In this document: piece by piece, positions 1 to 8,219 of the stretch | Position numbering within the stretch: the first letter of the stretch is position 1 | Layout of the letters: each line of letters opens with the position of its first letter | Assembly (NCBI GenBank): GCA_944385035.1 | Contig: CALWVV010000003.1 | Location: 1 to 64,000, forward strand | DNA length: 64,000 nt | DNA from: an uncultured Oscillospiraceae bacterium | GTDB lineage: Bacteria; Bacillota; Clostridia; Oscillospirales; Oscillospiraceae | Direction of reading: 5' to 3' | Translations under genes and position numbers: made by a program | Notes under the pieces: model-generated | Told to the model about the DNA's origin: nothing | The model's input: only the letters and a program-made list of their open reading frames with translations | Database searches by the model: none

Positions 1-165
1 GCTCCGCACGCCTTCGCGCTTCTTGGTCACGCTGCGGGCTGGGCGCATGGCCGGGTCGACAGCTCCTGCGACTCCGGGCAGACCCGGTTCAGCCCCTGGC
101 TGCCCCTGGGCTCTGCCCATCCGCTCCGGAGTCTGTCTCCCCTATGCGCCTGCCCTCCGCGCTTC
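1..165. repeat. GC-rich intergenic repeat downstream of tpiA
   Basis: This gene-free stretch follows the tpiA stop codon. Positions 1-24 match 1120-1143 in the pgk-tpiA spacer at 23 of 24 bases. The TCACGCTGCGG of 27-37 recurs at 1015-1025. On the minus strand the tpiA stop runs straight into AAGAAGCGCGGAGG, much as the pgk stop runs into AAGAAGTGCGAAGG. I see no convincing gene here. The next gene of the operon lies outside the window. Confidence 0.6.
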
Positions 166-939
166 TTACTCCTGGTTGGCAGCGTGGATGATCTGCACGA
201 AATCCTCGGGCTTCAGGCTGGCGCCGCCGATGAGGCCGCCGTCCACGTCGGGCTGAGCCAGCAGCTCAGCGGCGTTCTTGGCATTCATGGAACCGCCGTA
301 CTGGATGGTGACAGAACGGGCCACGTGGGCGCCGTACTGCTTGCGGATGACGGTGCGGATGGCCTGGCAGACCTCGCCAGCCTGCTCGGCAGTGGCGGTC
401 TTGCCGGTGCCGATGGCCCACAGGGGCTCATAGGCAATGACGATGTGGCGCACCTTCTCGGGAGCCACGCCAGCCAGAGCACACTTGACCTGGTAAGCAA
501 TGAGCTCCATGGTCACGCCCAGCTCCCGCTGCTCCAGGCTCTCGCCTACGCAGACGATGGGGATGAGACCGGCCTCGATGGCGGCGTGCACCTTCTTGTT
601 CACGGTAAAGTCGGTCTCATTGTAATACTGACGGCGCTCAGAATGGCCGATGATCACATACTTGGCCCCGGCATCCTTAATCATAGCGGCAGTGATCTCG
701 CCAGTGTAGGCGCCCTTCTCCTCATAGTGGCAGGTCTCAGCGCCAATGGCGATATGGCAGTCCTTAAACAGACGCACAGCAGCCTGAATGTTGGTGGCGG
801 GAACACACAGCACCACGTTGCACCACTTGCCGCGGGGCATGATGGGCTTGATCTCCTCGGCGAAGGCCTTGGTCTGGGTCAGGGTGTTGTTCATCTTCCA
901 GTTGCCGGCGATGATGGTCTTGCGATAACGACGATTCAT
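166..939 (-). CDS. tpiA: Triosephosphate isomerase
   Basis: Interconverts dihydroxyacetone phosphate and glyceraldehyde-3-phosphate in cytosolic glycolysis. The 257 residues are the usual length for a TIM barrel of this family. The substrate-binding GNWKMN motif gives N13 and K15. The electrophilic histidine is H99 in IIGHSERR, and the catalytic glutamate is E171 in AYEPLWAIGTG, followed by the flexible loop. All key residues are intact. The ATG at 939 follows a purine-rich AAAGGAAG. The gene is third in a trmL-pgk-tpiA run on the minus strand, separated from pgk by a GC-rich repeat of about 200 bp. Its product feeds directly into pgk-linked lower glycolysis, which also receives the glyceraldehyde-3-phosphate made by the hexuronate genes near 44 kb. 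Confidence 0.98.
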   Translation of the reverse strand: MNRRYRKTIIAGNWKMNNTLTQTKAFAEEIKPIMPRGKWCNVVLCVPATNIQAAVRLFKDCHIAIGAETCHYEEKGAYTGEITAAMIKDAGAKYVIIGHSERRQYYNETDFTVNKKVHAAIEAGLIPIVCVGESLEQRELGVTMELIAYQVKCALAGVAPEKVRHIVIAYEPLWAIGTGKTATAEQAGEVCQAIRTVIRKQYGAHVARSVTIQYGGSMNAKNAAELLAQPDVDGGLIGGASLKPEDFVQIIHAANQE

Positions 940-1141
940 GATGAATATCTTCCTTTCCTTTATCTTTAGCGTACGAGATGACCCGTGCGGAAAAACAATT
1001 CGCGCTTCTTGCTGTCACGCTGCGGCGGCTGCGCAACGCGCGGCTTCCCTGCGCCTCAGGCTGGTCTCCGGGCCGCCTGCGCGGCCCTGCGCTCGCCTTC
1101 GCTCCGGTCCATCCGCGCTGCTCCGCACGCCTTCGCACTTC
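940..1141. repeat. GC-rich intergenic repeat between pgk and tpiA
   Basis: This spacer of about 200 bp inside the glycolytic operon begins, on the minus strand, immediately after the pgk stop with AAGAAGTGCGAAGGCGTGCG. It ends with GCAGCGTGACAGCAAGAAGC before the tpiA leader. Both ends recur in the spacer downstream of tpiA (1-165). It is rich in CCG/CGG and could fold strongly, but I see no clean terminator with a U-tract. A mobile or structural intergenic repeat is inferred. Confidence 0.55.
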
Positions 1142-2338
1142 TTAAGCGTCCAGCAGGCAGGCAACGCCGGGCAGCTCCTTGCCCTCCATAAACTCCAGGC
1201 TGGCGCCGCCGCCGGTGGAGATGTGGGTCATCTTATCGGCATAGCCCAGCTGCTGCACCGCAGCCGCGCTGTCGCCGCCGCCGATGATGGTGATGGCGTT
1301 GGTCTTGCTGAGAGCCTCAGCCACAGCCTCGGTACCCTTGGCGAAGGCAGGGAACTCAAACACGCCCATGGGGCCGTTCCAGATGACGGTGCCAGCATCG
1401 GCCACAGCGTCACAGTAGAGCTTCACCGTCTCGGGCCCGATGTCCAGGCCCTCCCAACCGTCGGGGATCTCACCGGCCTTGACCACCTGAATGTTGGCAT
1501 CGGGAGCAAACTTGTCACCGCAGACAGTATCTACGGGCAGCAGCAGCTTCACACCCTTGTCCTTGGCCTTCTGGACCATCTCCTTGGAGTAGTCCATCCA
1601 GTCCTCCTCCAGCAGGGAGTTGCCGACCTTACCGCCCTGCGCGGCAGAGAAGGTGTAAGCCATGCCGCCACCGATGATGATGGTATCGGCAATCTCCAGC
1701 AGGTTGTTGATCACGCCGATCTTGGAAGACACCTTGGAGCCGCCCAGGATCGCAACCAGAGGACGCTTGGGGTTGGCCAGAGCGCCGCCGATAAAGTCCA
1801 GCTCCTTCTGAATGAGGAAACCGCTGACAGCAGGCAGATAGTCGGCCACACCGGCAGTAGAGGCATGGGCACGGTGAACTGCGCCAAAGGCATCAGAGAC
1901 ATAGACCTCAGCCATATCGGCCATCGCCTTGGCCAGGGCGGGATCATTCTTGGTCTCACCAGGCTCAAAGCGGGTATTTTCCAGCAGCATGATCTGGCCG
2001 GGCTGCAGCGCCTGGGCCTTCGCCTGGGCATCCGGACCAACAACATCCTCCGCCATAATGACCTCCTGGCCCAGCAGCTCACTCAGGCGCTTGGCCACAG
2101 GCTTCAAAGACAGCTCGGGCTTTACCTCACCCTTGGGCTTGCCCATGTGGGAGCAGGCGATGACCGCAGCTCCCTGCTCCAGCAGGTACTGGATGGTGGG
2201 CAGAGCGGCACGGATACGCTTATCATCGGTAATGACGCCGCTTCCATCCTTTGCCATGGGTACATTGAAGTCACAGCGCAGCAGGACTTTCTTGCCCTTC
2301 ACGTCAATGTCCTTCACTGTCTTCTTGTTATAGTTCAT
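1142..2338 (-). CDS. pgk: Phosphoglycerate kinase
   Basis: Transfers phosphate from 1,3-bisphosphoglycerate to ADP in glycolysis. The protein has 398 residues, the normal length. The N-terminal RCDFNVP motif carries the 3-phosphoglycerate-binding region. The C-terminal domain holds the nucleotide-binding WNGPMGVFE and the GGGDSAAA loop. I chose the ATG at 2338, because AGGAAAGGAG sits 8 bp upstream. An in-frame codon at 2359 would place this ribosome binding site inside the gene. The gene lies 48 bp downstream of trmL with no promoter visible between them, so co-transcription is likely. Confidence 0.97.
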   Translation of the reverse strand: MNYNKKTVKDIDVKGKKVLLRCDFNVPMAKDGSGVITDDKRIRAALPTIQYLLEQGAAVIACSHMGKPKGEVKPELSLKPVAKRLSELLGQEVIMAEDVVGPDAQAKAQALQPGQIMLLENTRFEPGETKNDPALAKAMADMAEVYVSDAFGAVHRAHASTAGVADYLPAVSGFLIQKELDFIGGALANPKRPLVAILGGSKVSSKIGVINNLLEIADTIIIGGGMAYTFSAAQGGKVGNSLLEEDWMDYSKEMVQKAKDKGVKLLLPVDTVCGDKFAPDANIQVVKAGEIPDGWEGLDIGPETVKLYCDAVADAGTVIWNGPMGVFEFPAFAKGTEAVAEALSKTNAITIIGGGDSAAAVQQLGYADKMTHISTGGGASLEFMEGKELPGVACLLDA

Positions 2339-2386
2339 TTCGTTGGCTCCTTTCCTCATTAAAAAAAGCGTTCAGAAATCGGGAAC

Positions 2387-2875
2387 TCACTGGTCCTGTG
2401 CCATTTCTCCCACGCCGGACAGCTGGGGAAATCCCTGCTGCCGCAGCGCCTCATAGGTCAAAATTGCCACTGAGTTTGCCAGGTTCAAACTTCTGGCATC
2501 CGGGCGCATGGGGATCCGGATGCACCGTTCATAGTACCTCCGGCGCAGGTCCTCCGGCAGCCCGGCCGTCTCCTTGCCAAACATCAGCCAGCAGTCTGGG
2601 GCAAACCGCGCCTGGGAATAGTCCCTGGGCGCTTTTGTGGTAGCCAGCCACAGATCTGGTTGGGGATTGACGGCAAAGAAGTGATCCAGGTTTTCATAAA
2701 CCTGCAGGTCCACCATGGGCCAGTAGTCCAGCCCAGCCCGCCGTACCGCCTTTTCGCTGATGTCAAAGCCCAGAGGCTTGACCAGGTGCAAACGGCTGCG
2801 GGTGGCAGCGCAGGTCCGGGCGATGTTGCCGCAATTTTGCGGAATCTCCGGCTCAACCAACACGATATTCAGCAC
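2387..2875 (-). CDS. trmL: tRNA (cytidine(34)-2'-O)-methyltransferase (SPOUT family)
   Basis: Predicted to 2'-O-methylate the wobble nucleotide of certain leucine tRNAs using AdoMet. The 162 residues form a minimal SPOUT domain. The N-terminal VLVEPEIPQNCGNIARTCAA is the family signature. The knot region shows FGKETAGLP, with IPMRPDARSLNLANSVAI at the cofactor site. It is the first gene of the trmL-pgk-tpiA run and lies behind a good promoter (2905-2933). Linkage of a tRNA modification gene to glycolysis is probably only operon sharing. The paralogous TrmH branch is less likely given the short length. Confidence 0.93.
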   Translation of the reverse strand: MLNIVLVEPEIPQNCGNIARTCAATRSRLHLVKPLGFDISEKAVRRAGLDYWPMVDLQVYENLDHFFAVNPQPDLWLATTKAPRDYSQARFAPDCWLMFGKETAGLPEDLRRRYYERCIRIPMRPDARSLNLANSVAILTYEALRQQGFPQLSGVGEMAQDQ

Positions 2876-2904
2876 ACAGTACCCTCCTTGCGTTCGCGGG
2901 TATC

Positions 2905-2933
2905 ATTGTATTCCAAAACCGCGGGAATTTCAA
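2905..2933 (-). promoter_or_regulatory. Promoter of trmL-pgk-tpiA
   Basis: On the minus strand TTGAAA (2928-2933), a 17-bp spacer and TACAAT (2905-2910) make a near-consensus sigma-A promoter. It sits about 30 bp upstream of the trmL start. Confidence 0.7.
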
Positions 2934-3171
2934 CTGTAATTTGGTCGAAAAATCGCAAAAACTTCAAAATTCACTTTAAAATATATGGAAAGCATTATTT
3001 TTTGGTGTTCTTGATATCTATATGCCTCCGATCGGCCTTTTTTCCAGCATTGTGCCGAAATTCCCTTCCTTTTTTTCGGCTTCCTCGACAGATTCCGTTC
3101 CATATCCCCATCATTTTTTCGCCTGCTCTGTCCATTTTATACAAATAATTGTCTTTTTTCTGCCTTACTTC
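2934..3171. other. Divergent intergenic region trmL / cinA
   Basis: The spacer between trmL and cinA is 388 bp in all. Apart from the two outward promoters it is AT- and pyrimidine-rich and holds nothing I can name. A 63-codon minus-strand reading frame at 2995-3186 has neither a ribosome binding site nor a family signature, and I do not call it a gene. Confidence 0.5.
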
Positions 3172-3199
3172 TTGCTTTGCCCCCACCCTGTGCTATAAT
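3172..3199 (+). promoter_or_regulatory. Promoter of cinA
   Basis: TTGCTT (3172-3177), a 16-bp spacer and a perfect TATAAT (3194-3199) lie 65 bp upstream of the cinA start. Confidence 0.6.
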
Positions 3200-3263
3200 G
3201 GGCACAGCAACGAACGCCTCATCCAACTGAAACGGCGTTCACCGATAACAGGAGGTCCTTTCC

Positions 3264-4517
3264 ATGTCACACAGCGTTGAAATTTTGTCCGTCGGTACAG
3301 AGCTTCTGCTGGGCAATATCGCCAATCTGGACGCCCAGATCCTCTCCCAGGGGCTTAGTGAGCTGGGACTCAATGTCTTTTGGCACACCGTGGTGGGAGA
3401 CAATCCCCAGCGCGCACGGGAAGCGGTGGCCATTGCAAAAAGGCGGGCGGACATCATCATCACCACAGGAGGACTCGGCCCCACCTGTGACGACCTGACC
3501 AAAAATGTGCTGGCCGAAGCGTTCGGGAAAAAGCTGGTCTTTGACGAGGATTCCGCCCAGCGCATCCAAAGCTATTTTGCCCGTACCAATCGCCCCATGA
3601 CGGAAAACAACCTCCAGCAGGCCATGCTTCCAGAGGGCTGCACGGTCCTGGTCAACGACTGGGGCACCGCCCCCGGCTGTGCCTTTGAGGCGGAGGGCTG
3701 CCATGTGATCATGCTGCCCGGCCCCCCCAGCGAGTGCCGTCCCATGTTCCTCTACCGGGCAAAGCCCTACCTGTTAAGGCTTTCCGAGGGAGTGATTGCC
3801 TCCCACACCATCAAGCTTTTCGGCATTGGCGAGTCCACCATGGAGGCTCAGCTGAGAGAACAGATGAACCATATGCAAAATCCCACCCTGGCGCCCTACG
3901 CCAAGGAAGGGGAATGTGAGCTGAGAGTCACCGCAAAAGCCCCCGACGATGCCGCGGCCCAGGCCCTTCTTCAGCCCACGGTGGAGCAGATCAAGGCCCT
4001 CTTCTCGGACAAGGTCTACGGCGTGGACGTGCCCTCCCTGGAGTATGTGGTGCTGGAAGGGCTGAAAGCCAGAGGCCTCACCTTGGGTACTGCCGAGAGC
4101 TGTACCGGCGGACTGATGGCCAAACGGCTGACCGATATTCCCGGTGCCTCTCAGGTTTTCAAAGGTGGCATCGTCTCCTACACCAACGAGGTGAAGGCCC
4201 ATGTGTTGGGGGTTCCTCAGCATCTGCTGGACCAGTTCGGCGCCGTTTCCCCGGAGGTGGCTTTGGCCATGGCCCAGGGGGCCCGAACGGTTCTGGGCTG
4301 CGATATAGCCCTGTCCTCCACCGGGGTGGCCGGGCCGGACAAAGACGAGTGGGACAACGAGGTGGGCACCATGTTTGTGGCCATCGCTACCCCGGAGGGC
4401 GCCCATGTGCGCCCCCTCCACCTTGGCAACCGCCCTGTTCGGGAACGGCTGCGCATTCAGACTGCCAGCCACGCCTTTGACCTGGCCCGGCGGTATCTGT
4501 CCGGCATTGACTACTGA
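3264..4517 (+). CDS. cinA: Competence/damage-inducible protein CinA (nicotinamide-nucleotide amidase family)
   Basis: Two-domain CinA of 417 residues, full length. The N-terminal MoCF-like domain (about 1-170) begins VEILSVGTELLLGNI and carries TTGGLGPTCDDLT. The C-terminal amidase domain (about 255-415) carries GTAESCTGGLMAKRLTDIPG and SSTGVAGPD. In the family the C-terminal part deamidates nicotinamide mononucleotide for NAD salvage, and the N-terminal part has ADP-ribose pyrophosphatase activity in some members. The start at 3264 is supported by AGGAGG 9 bp upstream. It is monocistronic, converging on the anti-sigma gene. Confidence 0.95.
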   Translation: MSHSVEILSVGTELLLGNIANLDAQILSQGLSELGLNVFWHTVVGDNPQRAREAVAIAKRRADIIITTGGLGPTCDDLTKNVLAEAFGKKLVFDEDSAQRIQSYFARTNRPMTENNLQQAMLPEGCTVLVNDWGTAPGCAFEAEGCHVIMLPGPPSECRPMFLYRAKPYLLRLSEGVIASHTIKLFGIGESTMEAQLREQMNHMQNPTLAPYAKEGECELRVTAKAPDDAAAQALLQPTVEQIKALFSDKVYGVDVPSLEYVVLEGLKARGLTLGTAESCTGGLMAKRLTDIPGASQVFKGGIVSYTNEVKAHVLGVPQHLLDQFGAVSPEVALAMAQGARTVLGCDIALSSTGVAGPDKDEWDNEVGTMFVAIATPEGAHVRPLHLGNRPVRERLRIQTASHAFDLARRYLSGIDY

Positions 4518-4539
4518 GTCTATTCCATGATCCCCATTG

Positions 4540-4584
4540 AAAAAGGCCCCGAGACAGGAAGCATACGCTTCCCGCCTCGGGGCC
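4540..4584 (-). terminator. Rho-independent terminator of the sigma/anti-sigma operon
   Basis: GGCCCCGAG (4545-4553) pairs with CTCGGGGCC (4576-4584). On the minus strand it is followed by a run of five U (4540-4544). It lies downstream of the anti-sigma gene and between the convergent ends of cinA and that gene. Confidence 0.8.
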
Positions 4585-4609
4585 TTCCGCTCGATGGGCA
4601 AATGGGAGG

Positions 4610-6082
4610 TCAGTCCTCTCTGTCCCGTTCATACTGCAAAATATTGCCGGTCACGCCGTCTATGGTATATTGATATTCCATTCCGCCGGCTTTGAACTCC
4701 ACCTCATAGTGCAGCCGGCCGCCTTCATAGTCCTGCTCCACTTCCAGCTCGTAGGCCTGGCTTTCGCTTACCCCGGCATGGGTGAAGGCGGCGTCCTTTG
4801 CCCCTTGGGAACCGATGTCTGTGCCGGAAGTTCCAGCGCCGGCGGAGGCATAAAGCTCTTGCTCTGACTTTATGACCGCTCCCGTGGAGCCGTCCACGGT
4901 ATACTCATATTCACCCTGGTCTGTCCGGAACTCCATTTCATACTCCAGCCGTCCGTCGTCATAGTCCCGCTCCACAGACAGATCATAGACCTGGCTCTCG
5001 CTCACCCCTGCATGGGCAAAGGCAGCAGACTTGGCCGCAGCCTGACCAATATCAGAAGTCGTGGCATTTCCGCCGCTCCCTGTACTGGAACTCCCCGTAC
5101 CGGCGCTCCCAGCGCTGCCGCTTCCCGTGTTCTCCGTGGGCAGGCCGGACGGCCCGCTGAGCACCTGTCCCGAAAAGGCATCCACCTGATATTCAAATTC
5201 GCCATAGCTGGGATGGTAGAGCTCCACCTCATAGCGGGGCGGGTACTCGTCCAGCTCAGGGTCCACTTCCGTAATGGTGCCGCCGGCTGCCAGATCGCCG
5301 GCATACTGCTCCACCGCCTGGCGGGCGGCCTCCACCCCCACAGGCATGGCGGGCGCGCCGATCTCCACCAGATCCTTCAGCTCCTCCACCGTGAGAGCGG
5401 CCAGAGACGTAAAGCTCAAGCTTCCGTTGAGAGCAATGGCCTGATTGACCAGGTTGGCTTTCCCGGTGGAAATATTGTTTTCCCGTGCCTGCTGGTCCAG
5501 GTCGGCACTTGCCGCCACTGTCTGACTGAGGATCGCCGCACCGGCAGACTGGGACTGCAGAAGCGCATCCACTGTCCCGGTCAGCTCCTGCTGAATCCGG
5601 ACCGCCCGATTCTGATCCGAGTCCTCCACGGAAATCAGAATGGCTGAGGACAAGCTGTCCAGATATCCTGCCCGCACCAGAGCACCCACAATGGCGTTGA
5701 CCGCCACGTCCAGCTTCGTGCCCTTCAGGTCAGCCCCTTCCCCCATGTCCGCCAGGACTGTCCTGGCTTCTTCGTTCAGAGGGATACAGGAAAGAATCTT
5801 TTCACTTCGATTTACGGACAATTCGATGCTGGGATTTACGTCCAGGGACACCACTGAGGCCACCGCATTGGCCTGGTAATAATAGGCTCCGCCGCCCCCA
5901 ACCAGTACCAGGGCAAGGCAAGCAGCCGCCAGGGACTTCCAGATTTTCCTGGAGGTTCCTTTCTTCATGGGGATCACAGTTCCTTTCCGCGCCGCACAGC
6001 GGGAGAGCACCCCATCCAGATCATCCGGGGCCGTGGCGGAGAGGACCTTTTCCAGGCGCTGTTCCAGCTCTTTGTCTGTCAT
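4610..6082 (-). CDS. RsgI-like anti-sigma factor with three PepSY-type repeats
   Basis: A 490-residue single-pass membrane protein. Residues 1-48 would be the cytoplasmic sigma-binding part. A hydrophobic segment at about 49-68 spans the membrane. It is followed by SVVSLDVNPSIELSVNRSEK, the hallmark of the RsgI family periplasmic domain. In clostridial RsgI proteins the Asn-Pro bond at this place (N83-P84 here) is reported to be the autocleavage site. The outer part has a Gly/Ser-rich linker and three PepSY-like repeats, the last two close copies (DIG..A...AF.HAGVSES...). The start codon overlaps the sigma factor stop by 4 bp (ATGA), so the pair is translationally coupled. The ligand that triggers release is unknown. 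Confidence 0.85.
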   Translation of the reverse strand: MTDKELEQRLEKVLSATAPDDLDGVLSRCAARKGTVIPMKKGTSRKIWKSLAAACLALVLVGGGGAYYYQANAVASVVSLDVNPSIELSVNRSEKILSCIPLNEEARTVLADMGEGADLKGTKLDVAVNAIVGALVRAGYLDSLSSAILISVEDSDQNRAVRIQQELTGTVDALLQSQSAGAAILSQTVAASADLDQQARENNISTGKANLVNQAIALNGSLSFTSLAALTVEELKDLVEIGAPAMPVGVEAARQAVEQYAGDLAAGGTITEVDPELDEYPPRYEVELYHPSYGEFEYQVDAFSGQVLSGPSGLPTENTGSGSAGSAGTGSSSTGSGGNATTSDIGQAAAKSAAFAHAGVSESQVYDLSVERDYDDGRLEYEMEFRTDQGEYEYTVDGSTGAVIKSEQELYASAGAGTSGTDIGSQGAKDAAFTHAGVSESQAYELEVEQDYEGGRLHYEVEFKAGGMEYQYTIDGVTGNILQYERDRED

Positions 6083-6660
6083 TGGATGCCATCTCCTTCC
6101 AGCTGTAATTTCAATTTCTTCAGCGCACGGTGATATTTGGACAGGACCGTGGCCAAAGGCAGCTCCAGCAAAGCGGCAATCTCCCGGTGCTTAAGTCCCG
6201 TGACGGCATGGAGTACCACCACCCGCCGCTCCTGCTCCTCCAGAGCGGCCAGAGCCTTCTGCACCAGCAGCCGGTCCTCTGGGGAGATGTTGGGGGCCTG
6301 GGCGGGAATTGCGTTCCACTGCTCCTCCTCCAGTTCTCCCTTCCGCTGCCCTTCCCGCAGCTTCATCAGGGCAAGGTTTCGGGCAATGGTCAGCATCCAC
6401 CCCATGGGTGACCCCTGGGGCCGGTACTGGGGCGCGCTATCCCAAATCCGCACAAAGGTGTCTTGGGTCACGTCCTGGGCGTCCTGAGCATTTTTTACAT
6501 AGGACAAAGCCAGACCGTAAACCGCTGTGCGGGTACGGTGATAAAGCTGTGCCAGGGCCTCCTGCTCCCCAGCGGCCACCTCGATAAGCAGCCGCTCCAG
6601 AGCCTCCCGGTCCCTGGTCCCTTCCTGTTCCATTGTCTGTGCCAACATCAGCATCAGCAT
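6079..6660 (-). CDS. ECF-type RNA polymerase sigma factor
   Basis: A 193-residue sigma-70 family protein with only regions 2 and 4. Region 2 is at about 38-105 (LSYVKNAQDAQDVTQDTFVRIW then GWMLTIARNLAL). Region 4 is at about 135-185, where VTGLKHREIAALLELPLATV forms the helix-turn-helix. It redirects RNA polymerase to stress or envelope promoters and is held by the membrane anti-sigma factor encoded next. The ATG at 6660 follows AGGAG by 9 bp and opens a run of Met-Leu codons. A later Met (residue 10) is possible. Its promoter was not recognised. Confidence 0.92.
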   Translation of the reverse strand: MLMLMLAQTMEQEGTRDREALERLLIEVAAGEQEALAQLYHRTRTAVYGLALSYVKNAQDAQDVTQDTFVRIWDSAPQYRPQGSPMGWMLTIARNLALMKLREGQRKGELEEEQWNAIPAQAPNISPEDRLLVQKALAALEEQERRVVVLHAVTGLKHREIAALLELPLATVLSKYHRALKKLKLQLEGDGIQ

Positions 6661-6754
6661 GGGCCATTTCTCCTGTCATTACAAGAATGCGCTGGAATGC
6701 ACTTTTATTGCGCAAAAAGAAAATTTTCTTTTCTTAGGATAAATCTTTTTTCCC

Positions 6755-6793
6755 AAAAAAACAAGAGCTGCGTAAAACAGCTCTTGTTTTTTT
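6755..6793 (-). terminator. Terminator of bioY
   Basis: ACAAGAGCTG (6761-6770) pairs with CAGCTCTTGT (6778-6787). The stem is flanked by seven A (6755-6761) and seven T (6787-6793), so it can end transcription in both directions. In practice it ends bioY ahead of the sigma factor leader. Confidence 0.85.
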
Positions 6794-7353
6794 CATGATT
6801 CCACAGTGGAAATGCCTGCCCGGATGAGACGTTCCCGAATCACCGGTCCCAGAATCATGGCCACAGCCATTTTGACCAGATCTCCGGGAATAAAGGGAAA
6901 CACGCACACAGACAGGGCTGCCGCCAGGCTTTTCCCAGCCTGGACGCAGAACCAAGCCGTGCCCAAAGCATAGAGGATCGCGGTAGCAAAGGCCATTCCC
7001 ACAAACTGAAGCACCCGATTCTTTGGAAAGCGCTCCACCGCCAAACCGGAGAGGAACGCCATAGGAATAAATCCTACGATATATCCCCCAGTGGGACCGG
7101 CCACCACACCTAAGCCGCCGGTAAACCCGTTAAAAACAGGTACTCCTATCGCTCCCAGCAACACATACACCAGTACCGCAGCTCCGGCCCGCTTTCCGCC
7201 CAGCACATACCCCGCCAGGTACATCACTAAGGTCCCCAGTGTAATGGGGATTGGGCCGATGGGCAGAGCAAAGGGAGCAACCGCGGAAATGACTGCCGCC
7301 ATCACCGCCGTCATCACCAGGGGATAGCTGGAACGTTTGGTTTTTGTCTCCAT
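6793..7353 (-). CDS. bioY: Biotin transporter BioY (ECF S-component)
   Basis: A 186-residue integral membrane protein with about six helices, and the family motif PTGGYIVGF at about 88-96. It binds biotin and works with the shared energy-coupling module (EcfA/EcfT), whose genes are not in this window. That suggests a biotin auxotroph that scavenges vitamin. It is monocistronic, with its own sigma-A promoter and a strong terminator. An imperfect inverted repeat over the -35 region may be a BirA-type operator. Confidence 0.94.
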   Translation of the reverse strand: METKTKRSSYPLVMTAVMAAVISAVAPFALPIGPIPITLGTLVMYLAGYVLGGKRAGAAVLVYVLLGAIGVPVFNGFTGGLGVVAGPTGGYIVGFIPMAFLSGLAVERFPKNRVLQFVGMAFATAILYALGTAWFCVQAGKSLAAALSVCVFPFIPGDLVKMAVAMILGPVIRERLIRAGISTVES

Positions 7354-7400
7354 AGGAATCGTCCTTTCTGCTGCACAATCGTAAACTTTAATTTAGTCTC

Positions 7401-7429
7401 AGTATACATTCTCCTTCTTTTGTTGTCAA
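7401..7429 (-). promoter_or_regulatory. Promoter of bioY
   Basis: On the minus strand TTGACA (7424-7429), a 17-bp spacer and TATACT (7401-7406). The imperfect inverted repeat TTGTCAAC (7423-7430) / GGTTTACA (7444-7451) overlaps and flanks the -35 box. Confidence 0.75.
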
Positions 7430-7464
7430 CTATCATCTTCTATGGTTTACATTCTTAACAGCAT

Positions 7465-7493
7465 ATTAGGGAGCAGCCAAGCTGCTCCCTAAT
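7465..7493 (-). terminator. Hairpin ending the ABC transporter operon
   Basis: A perfect 13-bp inverted repeat, ATTAGGGAGCAGC (7465-7477) and GCTGCTCCCTAAT (7481-7493), has a 3-base loop. It lies 8 bp after the last permease gene. The U-tract is poor, so the terminator role is inferred from position and stem strength. Confidence 0.65.
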
Positions 7494-7500
7494 GTTTCCG

Positions 7501-8214
7501 TTATCCTTTGACGACCGCGTGGAACAAAGACCACAGGGACCATGCCAGACACCCAATGCCCAGCACCACACCTGCCCCGATGGTATATTGATTCCAATCC
7601 CCGATGGCAAAGACCTCTCTTCCCAGCATCTCCGGAACAAAACAGCCCGCCATCCACACGCCCCAGAGCGCCCAGGCTCCTTTGGTTCCAAAACGCTGGA
7701 TAAGCGCCCCACCGACGAGGCCGCCGCCCAGACCGATGAGCAAAATGACCGGGTACAAACGCCAGTCCGGTTGGAAGGAATTCAGTACCAGACAGTCCTC
7801 CAGTACTCCCCAATCTCCTGGGTAATCCACCACCCAGTGGCCCCTGCCCGCCAGGGAAGCCCATATAGGCGGACCGAGATACCGCTCCATCAGCGCCAGC
7901 AGAGCAGCTGCCCCCAGGGCACATACTCCTTCAAAGGTCATCACTCCCATCGTCAGGGCCAGCGCCCGCCGCCGGGTCTGCCCAAAGCACAGTGCCTGTT
8001 CAAAGGTGACCGTCACATGAACCACGCCGGAGAGAAGCGCCAAGATCCCCGCAATAACGGGCAGCGTGATGCCGGAAATGAGAATCCCATCCATAGGCTT
8101 TGCCACAACCATGACGGCGCCAATGATGATTTGGGTCAGAAGGAATACGCCTCCCTCGATCCCCAGATAGAGCAGCAAGTCGTCCAGATTGAGTCTAATC
8201 ACTTTTTTCAGCAT
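7501..8214 (-). CDS. Membrane protein, probable ABC permease subunit
   Basis: About 237 residues with roughly six hydrophobic segments and no recognised catalytic motif. It is the last gene of gntR - ATPase - membrane protein - membrane protein, an arrangement typical of YtrA-controlled peptide or antibiotic-resistance ABC exporters. I take the ATG at 8214, which follows GAGGTG by 6 bp. A GTG at 8223 overlapping the previous stop codon (GTGA) is also possible. The substrate cannot be told from sequence. Confidence 0.75.
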   Translation of the reverse strand: MLKKVIRLNLDDLLLYLGIEGGVFLLTQIIIGAVMVVAKPMDGILISGITLPVIAGILALLSGVVHVTVTFEQALCFGQTRRRALALTMGVMTFEGVCALGAAALLALMERYLGPPIWASLAGRGHWVVDYPGDWGVLEDCLVLNSFQPDWRLYPVILLIGLGGGLVGGALIQRFGTKGAWALWGVWMAGCFVPEMLGREVFAIGDWNQYTIGAGVVLGIGCLAWSLWSLFHAVVKG

Positions 8215-8219
8215 AGGTA

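Noticed and set aside
938..2362. A plus-strand frame of about 470 codons opposite pgk
   Set aside because: It is a shadow of pgk with low-complexity translation. The pgk motifs are all on the other strand.
2995..3186. A 63-codon minus-strand frame upstream of cinA
   Set aside because: It has a GTG start, no ribosome binding site, a Lys/Arg-rich low-complexity product, and it overlaps the cinA promoter.
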